A DNA stretch of 64,000 bases from Branchiostoma floridae (lineage: Eukaryota; Chordata; Leptocardii; Amphioxiformes; Branchiostomatidae), in contig NC_049979.1 in the NCBI RefSeq assembly GCF_000003815.2, positions 9,688,764 through 9,752,763 on the forward strand, read 5' to 3'. Below the pieces are notes generated by a model that was not told the DNA's origin, ran no database searches, and was given only the letters and a program-made list of their open reading frames with translations. This document shows positions 11,185 to 22,043 of the stretch, piece after piece (the stretch's first letter is position 1; each line of letters opens with the position of its first letter). The translations under genes and the position numbers were made by a program.

Positions 11185-11560
11185 TCAACCCGCTTCTGTG
11201 TTGTACAGGCCCGATGTGTGACTGATTTGGTTTCTGTGACTGTGTCGATGGCCCTGATCGTACCCAACCAGTTACTGTAAATTCTGTTCTTTATAAAACA
11301 GGAACTTTCCTGGTTAATCATCTGTTGTCATTTCTGTTTCATGTCGTGGTCAGTGGTTGTCGGGAATCTGGACCATTACATAATCTGCCTTGTGTCGCTA
11401 TCTTGGGTCCCGAACTAAGAGAACGACACGGGCCAGAAAGAAAGACAGGTGCTTCAAAAGCCTATTTGATCTTTGGTCCTTTAGAAACACTCGACTTCTC
11501 GGTATCGACACAATCACAGAAACTGAATCAATCAAATAGAATGCAAAGTGTGTCATCCTA
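11185..11560. mobile_element. Foldback element, copy 4
   Basis: Left-arm words ACAGGCCCGATGTGTGACTG and GATTTGGTTTCTGTGACTGT pair with complements near 11505-11560. It is a diverged copy of the family at 4405-4910. Confidence 0.6.
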
Positions 11561-11589
11561 CAGCCATGATCTATATGATGATGTTAGAT

Positions 11590-12169
11590 ATATGTAGTTA
11601 AGCTTGTATTTTTGTACATAAGTGGTGGTCTACAGTTTAGATAAGTAGATGTCAACATTGTCCGTTTATTGTGTAGAGGTTGTTTGTAGCCTTTTAAATC
11701 AGTCCTTTGGAAATTTCCCAACCCAAGGCTTAGGCTGACGTTTACACTAACACAAACACAAACACACACACACACTAACGCACCATACACACACACTAAC
11801 AGACTAATACAACATATTTTTGTAACACTAACAATCAGCTCAAAGCTTTAAACTTAAGACCGCATAAAAGATTTCTATGATTCTTTACTTACAAAGGCTC
11901 CAAGCTACCACTATACCATGTACTGGCAATGTCGACATTTACTGATTCTAGGCTTTGATGCCTACTGTATCCCAGAGTGAGGATAATTGTTTACCTAAAT
12001 GGGTAGATATTAAGTTTTAGTTCGATTTATTTAGCTTTAGTGCTAGAGCAATTTTTTACTGTGTGGCTTTGTATATTGTACACATGTGTACACTTTGCAT
12101 TCATCTATTGCATTTAAATAAACAGTTTGAAATCAGTTGTGTTGTAATTGTTTTATGGCTTTCCCCTTT
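11590..12169. other. Non-coding, (CA)n microsatellite and possible 3' end
   Basis: A CA-rich microsatellite lies at about 11752-11800, and an AATAAA signal at 12117-12122 is followed by a GTTGTGTTG stretch. It could be the 3' untranslated region of the candidate gene at 10362-11126; nothing else is seen. Confidence 0.35.
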
Positions 12170-12835
12170 TTAGACCGTTACGCCCATGTGTATTGGATGG
12201 CCCCTTCCCATACCCTTAATCCCATGTGTGAAGTGATTGGTCCCCCCGTACCATTGTTTCCATGTTTGCCCCTTTCCAAGATCGTTTATACCATGGCCCT
12301 TTTCCAGATCCATAACCCCATGTGAAATGGATGATCCCGTCCCAGATCTTTGGTCCCTTTCTATATTCTTTATCCTGTTAAATGGACGCCCCCTTCCCAA
12401 AGCCATTACCCCATATGATGTGACTGGTCCTTCCCTAGCTTGACCTTCACCCCGTGTAAAATGCATGGTCCCAATGTGGAATGGTTGGTCTCTTCCTTCC
12501 CTGGCCCTTTGCTCGACATGAAACAGATAGCCTTTCTTCTTAGACCCTTACCCCCATGTAGAATGATCGTCCCCCTTTCTCACACCCTTAATTCCATCTG
12601 AAATGGTTGGTCCAATACTTCCCATACATCCATATTTATATGGCAAGTTCCCCTTCCCAGAACCTTTGACCCCACGTGTCCTTCCTTTACCCAACCCTTA
12701 CCCTTCGTGAAACGGATGGTCCCTCCCTTGCCTTACCCTTGTGGAGTGGATGGTCTCTCCTCCCACACCATGTGAAATGGATGGTCCCCCAAATCCTTGC
12801 TCCATTTTGCACTTGCACCATGAACAGACGTACTT
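12170..12835. repeat. Degenerate minisatellite, ~50-60-bp irregular unit
   Basis: Repeats of CCATGTGAAATGGATGGTCC and CCTTCCCAGACCCTTACCCC-like words recur irregularly, with the two strands strongly asymmetric in C and G. Long open frames on both strands come from the repeat. A fragment in inverse orientation is at about 2930-3080. Confidence 0.7.
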
Positions 12836-12841
12836 ACTATG

Positions 12842-13539
12842 GTGTTCAGCACCAATGGCAGGCTTAGTTATTCACGTATTGATAGTGTTCAGCACCAAGG
12901 ACAGACTTAGTTGCTCATGTATTGATAGTGTTCAGCACCAAGGACAGACTTAGTTGTTCATGTATTGATTGTGTTCAACACCAAGGACAAGCTTAGTTTC
13001 TCAGGCATTGATTGTGTTCAGCACCAAGGACAGGCTTAGTTGTTCATGTTTTGATAGTGTTCAGCGCCAAGGACAGATTTAGTTGTTCATGTATTGATAG
13101 TGTCCAGCACCAAGGACAGACTTAGTTATTCATGTATTGATAGTGTTCAGCACCAAGGACAGACTTAGTTGTTCATGTATTGATAGTGTTCAGCACCAAG
13201 GACAGAGGTAGTTGCTCATGCATTGATAGTGTTCAGCACCAAGGACAGAGGTAGTTGCTCATGCATTGATAGTGTTCAGCACCAAGGACAGAGGTAGTTG
13301 CTCATGCATTGATAGTGTTCAGCACCAAGGACAGGCTAAGTTGGCCATGTATTGATAGTGTTCAGCGCCAAGGACAGATCTAGTTGCTCATGTATTGATA
13401 GTGTTCAACACCAAGGACAAGCTTAGTTTCTCAGGCATTGATTGTGTTCAGCACCAAGGACAGGCTAAGTTGCTCATGTATTGACGGTGTTCAGCACCAA
13501 GGACAGACTTAGTTGTTCATGTTTTGATAGTGTTCAGCT
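12842..13539. repeat. 43-bp satellite, 16 head-to-tail copies
   Basis: The unit starts GTGTTCAGCACCAAGGACAG and ends ...CATGTATTGATA. Unit starts fall at 12842, 12885, 12928 and so on with an exact 43-bp step to 13530, so no copy has gained or lost a base. A higher-order pattern is visible: three adjacent copies (about 13186-13314) share the AGAGGTAGTTGCTCATGCAT variant. A truncated copy ends at the junction with the next repeat. Confidence 0.95.
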
Positions 13540-13680
13540 AGGTACTCGTTTTCACCTTAGTTAAGTGAGGAAAGTCGTATAAAGTCCCTTTCCAAAGGCA
13601 CAAGATGTGTGACACATCAGCAGTTTTGAACCCGTTACCTCTGGGGTCTAGGTCAAACACCTTACCGTAAAGTAAAATGG
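13540..13680 (-). repeat. Interspersed SINE-like repeat
   Basis: On the minus strand it contains CTTTGGAAAGGGACTTTATA, then ..GAC.TTCCTCACTTAA..AAGGTGAAAACGAGTAC. The same words occur on the plus strand at 40490-40545, which marks it as a dispersed repeat family. Confidence 0.6.
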
Positions 13681-13984
13681 CTGTAAAAAGTGGAGCCAAA
13701 AATAGGAAACATTGCTTTGCAGTTCTCATCTTAAAAGGTGCATCAAAATGTGTGTCTTACCTGATGATGAAAGATGCCTGGTGGACTGCTATCGCTTTCT
13801 GCAGTTTGCTATGTTTCCAACAGGTAGCGCTGTTGAGCTGTATTAAAGCGAGAGAAACATGCAGGTGTCAGATTTCTAAAAAATAAAGACAACAGAAACT
13901 CCTTCAAAGACTTGGGAAGCCCGCCCGTCCCACTCATTTTGAAATTTGGGTTACAATCTATTGTCATAAAAATATCAAATTATT

Positions 13985-14950
13985 TTTTTATTATTTCTTT
14001 ATTTCAGGCACTACAGGCCCATAACAATACAATCAATTAAAAACCGGGAGACATATATTTACATGTAAATACAGAGTGGGTAGAACTGGATGATACAAAA
14101 GATATGTACAGAAAGAAGGCATTAGTGCTTGTAGACCAGGTCGACATAGTGATGCCAATAGTTGCAGAGATTGAACAGGTCGAAATGAATTGTGAGCCTA
14201 ATGATCTCATTGTTTGAGTTGAAAAGGCGAGTTACAAAAGAGTGAGTCAATTTCCTTCTCCGGGCATCAAGGGTGTCAACCCCCATGGACACAAACATCA
14301 GACTGGCACTTTCGTATTTTCCATATGAAAACAGGATTCTGAAGGCGTTATTGTAAGCCGTACGTAGCTTGCGAATAGTACCCAGAGTGTATTGTGTCCA
14401 CAGCTGGGCGCAATACATAGAAGAACAATACGCATTGAATAAAGTACGCTTAACTTCAGTAGAGGCGAACTTGAATTTGCGGACCAGGGAATTAGCTCTG
14501 GTGTAAAAGCCTCTGATGTGAGCTCTTATAGTCTCGTCATCATACAGGTTTGAAGGGATCTGGTTGCCCAGATAGTTGACGGATGAAACATACTTCAAGT
14601 CTGTACCATAAAGCCTTACTGAGGGGGGCGTACATTTCAGTCTGAATCTATCACAAGGGAAGTACATACAGTGGCTCTTCTTTTCACTGAAGAGAATATC
14701 ATTATCATAGCCAAAGCTTTCACAAATGGAAATGAGTTTTTGCAAACCTTTAGCGGAAGGACTGATTACACATAAGTCATCTGCATACAAAAAATGATTC
14801 ACTATAGTATTACCAATGTAGCAGCCAACGCCACTCGAGTTCAGCTCAACGCTAAGGTCAGACATGTATACATTAAAGAGAAAGGGAGACAAAAGGCTTC
14901 CCTGTGGTACACCGTTAGTAAGTAACCTTAGACAAGAAATAACAATAGCG
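13985..14950 (-). mobile_element. 5'-truncated non-LTR retrotransposon (LINE)
   Basis: Minus-strand LINE fragment holding the second half of a reverse transcriptase and a 3' untranslated region that ends in an A/T-rich simple repeat (AATAAAGAAATAATAAAAAA near 13985-14010). The 5' end breaks off near 14950, inside the RT domain, as expected for incomplete target-primed reverse transcription. Confidence 0.8.
14122..14945 (-). CDS. LINE reverse transcriptase, C-terminal part
   Basis: The frame enters at about 14945 and runs to a stop at 14122-14124. Near the start it shows NGVPQGSLLSPFLFNVYMSD (RT motif with PQG and SPFLF), then FLYADDLCVISPS, the catalytic YADD. A thumb/connection region follows, with LYGTDLKYVSSVNYLGNQI. 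The frame is open and the YADD aspartates are intact, but the upstream palm and the endonuclease are missing, so the copy cannot move by itself. The order of motifs fits CR1/L2/RTE-type LINEs; the exact clade was not decided. Confidence 0.85.
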
Positions 14951-15880
14951 ATAACACATTCGAATTACCAAAGTAGGGTAGAGTTATTCCGAGGCCCACC
15001 CACGTTCTCCGTCAGATGAGTGCCGGAGAGACGTGAAGATTTCACCGAAAACAAAAGTTTTCCGTTACGCTGGGGATGCGGTCGGTCTGTAGGCGAACTG
15101 TAGCAAGGCCAGGCGTCCCTTGAGCTCCCATTCTGGCAGAGCCCATAGTTTTTGTCCCCAGAGCTGCCACCTCTTTTTTAAGCTCGGCTTCCGCTGTGGC
15201 CTTCTCCATCTCCGCCTTTCGCTGTTCTAGGGCGGCCATCGCAGACTGAGGGCTGGAGTCCTCGGGCTCGGTGTGGTCCTTTGCCGCCGGCGGATCCTTC
15301 GAAATCCCCTGGCAGTGCTTAGTTATTATCATAGTTATTATTCATTATCCCGCCTTGTGACAAGACAGCGGTTCGCCACAACCGGAGCACTTCTTTACTC
15401 TTTTTGGGGTCCTCAGCATGGTTATGGTGGAAGAAGGAAAGGAAAAACAGAGGAGACTGCGGTGCAGCCTTCTCCCACGATCTGATGGCGGGAGTGAGTG
15501 GGGATCCCATCCCACATGTAGGTCGGACCCTGGGAGCGACTGCGCTGCATCTAATTAACAACTTCGATCCCGGGGGGCTAATCTCCAATCAGATCCTACG
15601 GTGCCATAACATAGTATCAAAGCTGGCCAAAGAGTACAGCCGGCCAAAGTGAGTCAAGCCGGCACATTTTAGAATACCACAATTATTTTGCTATAACAAC
15701 TACATTGTATTTGTTTATTTGTTTGTTTTCGTATTTGTGCATTTTTAACGGATGTGTAATCTACTAGGAGTGGTCAGTACAGGACGGCGACTCAGGTGAC
15801 CAGACTGGATGACGACTGTCAGAAGTGGAGAACCTTTATGGACAGACAGACTGCCCCTAAAGCTACCTAGCTATGGGACG
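14951..15880. other. Opposed open frames of unclear origin
   Basis: On the minus strand, 15332-15042 encodes a lysine/glutamate-rich stretch (AALEQRKAEMEKATAEAELK) likely to form a coiled coil. A short minus frame near 15420-15350 shows CSGCGEPLSCH, a possible zinc-binding motif. On the plus strand, an open frame ends SKLAKEYSRPK at a donor (CCAAA|GTGAGT) near 15650. It could splice to 15769-15870, which ends in DRQTAPKAT and a stop. Either could be a transposon remnant or a small gene. No family is recognised. Confidence 0.25.
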
Positions 15881-16289
15881 GACGGACGGAATGTGACAGT
15901 GTACTCTAATGGATGTCTGGCGGAAAGTTCAAGCGCTCAGTTTCGAGATCTTGCCTAACGTTCCCAGTGAGACTTTTTTCACGTAGATCGGAGAAGTGAT
16001 AACGTTATCAGACAAGGTAAGTTTTATAACCGCTGCAGTGCGAGTGTAACAACATCAAGTGCTACATGTTTGTATACATGTCATCAAAATGAAAAGTCGG
16101 CTGTTGTAAAACTTTGGGAGAGATATGCCCCAGCAGGACTCCAACGTGCGTAATTTGTTGACGCGCGGGTCTTGACACCCAGATCGTCGGCCCGTTCAAA
16201 CAACACTACCGCTATTTATATTATTGCTAACGTTATATTATTTGATAATACACAGTGTGTGTAATGGAAAAGGTAAGGAGGAAATTTCG

Positions 16290-16425
16290 GGGGAGGGCCA
16301 TTTAAAAAATTTTTGGGGCGGGGGGAGGGCCATAGAAAACATTTTGAGGGCGGGGGAGGGCCAGAGAATTTTTTTTTACCAGACCCATTTTGCACCAGCC
16401 CCTAACCCCCCCCCCCCCCCCACCC
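16290..16425. repeat. G-rich repeat with poly-C tract
   Basis: Three GGGGGAGGGCCA units about 35-45 bases apart are followed by about 16 C. It is the inverse-orientation relative of 1760-1890. Confidence 0.7.
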
Positions 16426-18109
16426 TGCTTGAAACGTAACTAATAAATACTAGTATTCATGAGAAGCTCAATTCGGCCTGCAGGTCGCTTTTCATTGAGG
16501 TCATGAGGGAAGAGATAAAGGTCATATAATTGTATAACAGATACCGTTTGTATGAGCCTATACACATATTTTTTACACACATATGGTACAAAATACTAAC
16601 GGTTAAGTGTGAGAGCTGCTGCCTGATTCAAGTCAACTTTGGTCGATATTGCCTGGATGTCCCGCCATATTGTTTAACAATATGGCTGATTGTTTAACAA
16701 ATAACCAGAGAAACTGGCCATGCCACGTGAGAACTCATACGTAATCAGTTTGAACATGCTGACGAAGGGCATTATGTGTGATATCACTGCGCTGACAATG
16801 GGAGACATTGTGTCAACATTTGAGTGGCCGCGCACAAACGTTTGTTATGGTAGGTTACTGGGATAAACATTTCATATGTTATATATCTCATGATGACGAG
16901 GTGACCAGTAGAGCCACTTTTAGACCGGTCTACTGCTAATAAGTCAGCGACAGTCATTCGGGACAGGCCAGTCAATGTTGATACACTTTTTTTATGCATA
17001 TTGCCATATTGATTCGATTATATGGATGTTCGACCATATTGTAAATCGTACAAATCAGCTGTAGAATGAGCACATAACGGTATATGCCGTAAATTGAAAC
17101 AAAAAAACAACAACGGAAAACGGATACTAATGTCATAGAATGCCAAAGTCAATCCCAAAGCCTAAGAAGAAGTTGTGAAAGGAAAAAAATGAAAATATTT
17201 TGTTCAGTACAATGTATACCATACTGAACATGTGTGTTTAGTCATTTGTTCAACCTTCCCAAACACTTCAGGGACGTGCTATGGGTCCTTGCCATGTACA
17301 CCCAGGTCCTGTGACGTCACGGTATTGTGTGAACTACATGAGTGGTTACCCTCGAGTAGAAACTATTGAGTCTGTGTCTTCGCTCCGGTAGTCATCAGGC
17401 GACAATTGTTTGCAATGTGGTAGGTATATAGCACTACAAAAACTTACCGACAGAGCAAATACACAAAAACTTACCGACAGAGCAAATACACGTAACGTTA
17501 ATTCTAAAACTATCAGTACAGTACATATCTGAATCACTAATGGTCTACACATATGTGGGTGAAACAGGAAGGGCACAGTTATCTTTCACTTCATCAATAA
17601 CTTCATTTTTCTGCGCTTGACTGTCTTGAATACATTAAGCACATCTCAATTGTAATACACGCCCAGCCTGTCTTTTTTCGTAGCGCCCCTGTGTGTCTGT
17701 CTTAAATTTCTATTTGTGCAGCCAAAATGTGCTTGTTATTTTTTTCTTCAATGTTCTGATAAGACGGTGTTGAAAAGTCTCAAAATAGAATAAAAATCTT
17801 TTAAGAAAAATAATGTCAGTGAATCTAAATATGTGCGGGAAGGAAGCTAAATGCTGCATTGAAAAAGTTGTAAATGCTGATTCATATAGCAAATATATGA
17901 AAATATATATTTGCTCTTGTTGAGGGCACGATGGCTTAGTAACGACGACTGTGAACTTGAAGAAATGGGAAACCAAATAGTCGACATGTTTGACTGCTTG
18001 CTGTACAAACTGAAGTGGAGATATTATAGAACTCATAACTAGCAGCTCGTTTACATGTAAGTAACCTACAGCCGAGATCTGTCCGTTTCCTTGGCGACCT
18101 TCAGAAATA
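16426..18109. other. Intergenic, no gene recognised
   Basis: No domain is seen. A short direct duplication ACAAAAACTTACCGACAGAG lies at about 17434-17490. A palindromic TGACGTCA is at 17312-17319. Confidence 0.4.
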
Positions 18110-18590
18110 GCGACCCAGTTGTGACGTCACCGAGATCGGAAAATACCCAGTGACTGATGCTGTCACTGGTCTGTGTATCGTATCTAGCCACGTGCTATAA
18201 CTGACAAACAAGATGGCCACTCGTCCTTTGAACGCATTGACAGGTGAGCTAGCTGTATACGTAAATAAAGGGTGTGGCCATGACGAAATCAAACAGTGAG
18301 ACGGGCCAGCTCAGCCCGCCATTCTTTACGCAGTCCCTGGGATCGGCATCTGCCTATGAGTCATTGACGCTGAATTCCGACCTATCAGACGGCTGTTTCT
18401 TTATATATAGGTGGCAAATTTATGTCCAAGGATGTTTAGTTGTTCCAGTGAACACCTTGCCAAGCTCTACGTTGCGGACCAACCGCCTGGCACTGCGTGG
18501 TAACTCGTCCTACTTTAAGCGACCATTACGGAGTGGTTGGAGTCGGGTTTCAAGACTGCCGTACAAAGGAACCATCACCGACTAGGACGA
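18110..18590 (+). promoter_or_regulatory. Candidate promoter with CRE and short first exon
   Basis: TGACGTCA at 18122-18129 precedes ACAAGATGGCCACTCG at 18208. That stretch both resembles the AAGATGGC initiator element of housekeeping promoters and gives an ATG at 18214 in good context. Ten codons later there is a strong donor (TTGACAG|GTGAGC). A possible acceptor at about 18407 would give a stop after nine codons, so the downstream exon is probably elsewhere or the ATG is 5' UTR. An overlapping frame from ATG 18280 to 18585 has no recognised domain. Confidence 0.3.
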
Positions 18591-19610
18591 CAAATACCTA
18601 AAGGTATAGACCAACATTTTTGCGGCTTAATGCTATAAGCCGCTGCTGCGAAAGGCTGTTCCAATAAAAAGAAATATCGGGCATTAATACCTTACATGTA
18701 CAGATGTATTTCTGTTTCTTAAAATTCTCCCTAAATATGTTTAATCCCTGGGGTGGGCACAACCTACATGACCCGTGTTGCCTTTTTTTCCTTACCATCT
18801 TACCCATTGTTTGTTTGCTTATTCTGGGACGGTCCAAACTTTGGACCGCTGTGGCGCAGCTGCATATGATACTAAAAACGTTCGGTTTGGTTTCTAAGCA
18901 TCCAAAAGTAATACTCTCAGCCATCAGTTAACACCGTTATTGTCCCACAGTGTCCGTTTCTATCAACATAAGAAATAAAAATGATAGAAATGCATAAACA
19001 TTTGCCACACAGAGTTATCATGTATATTCCACAGAGAAATCCACCTACTCTGTGCGTCCTGTTAATTTCTAACGATACATGATAACAACCCCTCATACAT
19101 TTTTCTATCATACTGTCTGAGATAAAGTTACGCAGACAAACAGTTCTGGGACAATCAGAAGCTAACTGTTACTAGTAGGGCTGTACGATTTTCTCAAATG
19201 TGGAGATTCTCGGCAAAGAGCTATGCATTCCGACAAGCCACGCCTCTTTTCTCAGGTCGCTAAACAAAATGGCTGAAAAGATCCAGTAGGTCATTGACTG
19301 TGAAACCTACTGTGCAGGCTTACGAGTCTGGCTTTTTCGTTTATAAGATGATGCTTTCTAAACAGTGTTTGTAAATTCTAGATTGAACACTTGTTAGCAT
19401 GCTAATTCGGACAGAGTTGACAGACTCACTTTTCTGCGAACAGCAAGTGACGCTGTCGTGCTAATAATTACAACCATGTACAGATAAATGTTTGAAATAG
19501 CTTAGCAAAAAATATTCCCACTAGGCCTGAAATTGTGCTTTAGAAAAATCTTAGCATTTTTACTGATACAGCAATACTTAATGCATGTGGGGCATGTGCG
19601 TGACATGTGG
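18591..19610. other. Intergenic, no gene recognised
   Basis: Short frames only. AAACAAAATGGCTGAAAAG near 19264 looks like an initiator-type element but has no adjoining exon. Confidence 0.4.
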
Positions 19611-19760
19611 TTGCTGCCATGGTGAGTGACGTCATAATCAGACAACACGGCCTGTCGGTCAAACGGATGCTACAATGGAGGTGATCCCAAAGAACTGGCA
19701 TAAACGGCCTTGCCCAACTGGTTCGATGAATGGGATTATCATGTCCTTGTGGTAGGTGGC
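19611..19760 (+). promoter_or_regulatory. Candidate promoter and first coding exon
   Basis: TGACGTCA at 19627-19634 is followed by an ATG at 19675 in favourable context (ACAATGG). It opens 26 codons, MEVIPKNWHKRPCPTGSMNG onward, to a donor-like TTGTG|GTAGGT near 19752. The protein start is not recognised, and no matching second exon was found before the Patched-like gene. Confidence 0.25.
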
Positions 19761-22043
19761 TATTTGAGTTGAGTTGAACTTCTTAATTTAAACGCTAACG
19801 ATATAGATGATCTGTTTCATCTAACATGTTCGCAGAGATAGTGTCATAATCATGGCTATCATGGGCCGGTAACGTTAAACGTTATGTGTAACGTTAGATC
19901 GGTACCAGGCAGTCTACAGCACGTTAGCTGACCTACTTTTTATCATTGCTTGTTCGGGTTCTATGAGGTAACGTTATAGCTAGTAAACTACTAAGAGGAT
20001 TCCAAACTACATGAACCAGCAAAGCACTTCTGTGTTATTATAGTGCCAACTCAAATCCTGCATGCGAACGGTGCCTTGTTTCTCACTGAAGCTGAGGCAC
20101 GCTGGTGACCTCGCTGCGGCATAACTATTTGACAAATCTTTTCACTTTTTGTGCTTTGTTGTGTTTTAGTCATACTTGTACTTTTTCATGATATTCACAT
20201 GATAAAGTAACGGTCAACACAGATGCAATTTAAGGCGCATCGACGCAAACCAACATACCACAGTCCAATACGATAACCACTTAATAGTCTTTAACAAGAA
20301 ATCCAGGTGTTGCATTGTCGTTGATGCCAATTTAGGGCATTTACAAGAAAAGTATCGCAAATACTCTTAATGTGTCATATTTATCCGAGTACCCGTAGAC
20401 CAGCTTTCTGTAGACGTCAGCGTTTACTCAGACAGACATAATTCATTTGTTACCATGCATTTGTGATACAAACGTACGGGATAACAATGTTTGTGCAGTT
20501 CGCACAGTCTACATAGCTTTGCCATTTTAAAACATGTATTGAAAATAATGCAGCTATGCAATCGCATATCTTCAGTTGTGTTTCATTCTAGGAATAAGGA
20601 ACAACTGAACAGAGAGAAGTGGGAGTCTGAAGTCAATTGAAAAGTTTTATTCGCAAGTTCTTCCCCAGTGGCTAATTGCAACACGAAACAATAACGTTAT
20701 ATAAATTTAGAAAAAAGTCTTATCATCTAAAGATCACACATGTTGTGGTTGAGGTATATGTCATGGAGCGGTTGACTCCCAGGGAGAGAACCTGAAAGCG
20801 AAGGTATTCATGTTTCAAACTACGGCAGGAATGTCCCGCTTCACCACCACCCACCCAATCCGTCAAAGAAGGATATAAGCTTTTATATTGACTTCGTACA
20901 GAGAGCCTCTGGCAATGATTGATAAACGAATTGAATAGATATGGTACTGATTTTTCACTTCATAACGCCACGAATCAGATATTTTTAGTTTCTACTTATT
21001 TGCTGTTGTTCAAAGTCGATGTCTCTAGTTGGTGATGTTTATGTTGATTGATGAACTCGGCAAGAATGCATTATGACCTTGTACTTCACAGATGCATCGG
21101 GATCTAGATCTGATAGTCATCACTGAAGAAAGTCACCACGACTCCAAGTGTCTTGAATCGATATGTTTATTTTAGGCTTCTTATCTCCCAAATTGTTGAC
21201 TCATTTCTCTAATGCATTTTAGTTTGTTCAACATACTTTCCACACATGCTGACAAAGGAATACACATCAAAAACATGAATAGTTAAATGTGACACACGTG
21301 ACACAAGGCAGATGTGCCTGAGCCGAACGCTGACGTGGTGCTTGTTTAAGTATCAGCTGTCACAAAGATGACAGGGGTGCAAGCAGAACGCGGTCTCTAT
21401 TTGTTGTAGAAACAAACAAAAGTAGGGTAAAGGTGAAATGGCCAGTGCTGTCCCATGTAGGTTATATAACTTCGCTAGTTTTGCCCGTAGATGTTTCATC
21501 ATCTCAAAATTGTATAACCGGTAGACTACCCCATGGCCTAACATACAAGGTCAGTATCTAGGGTCGATTTAATACTGCACAGGTGGCTTGAACGATGACG
21601 TAGCTCAAAAGACAGCGCACCATACCTTCCCCCAAAAGTCTAGCTAGCAGACACCTCAAGGTTATCCATCTTTTGAAATGATAGCCTGACGTAAAGGCTC
21701 ATTGCGTCCCCTCCGATAGACCAGAGACTTTGCTATTATCAAGGATCAAAACTTGGACGCCAGAACTCGATTTGGATCCCCCTGATCTTGTGGACGTGAA
21801 TTGCTGACCAATAGACCACAGCATGATTCTAATCTATTCTTAACGAATGTCATTTTTTGTAAAACTGTTTTATTATGGTTTGACAATGCTTAAACAACCA
21901 TATAAAAAGTCATATTACAATGAAGACAATGTCGTCATGATAACAGACTTAGCGCTGAAAACTGTATGTTTTAATTGTGATTTCTCTGTCTCGTTTCAGA
22001 CATCTGACGAATTCAGGTGCTGGGCAAAACGTTCTGCGCCGCC
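19761..22043. other. Upstream region of the Patched-like gene
   Basis: No coding sequence is recognised. A good acceptor (TCTCGTTTCAG|ACATC) at about 21999 lies 45 bases before the Patched-like start codon. This suggests a non-coding first exon somewhere in this interval. Confidence 0.4.

Noticed and set aside
12842-13539. CRISPR array
   Set aside because: The whole 43-bp unit repeats, with no unique spacers, in an animal genome. It is a tandem satellite.
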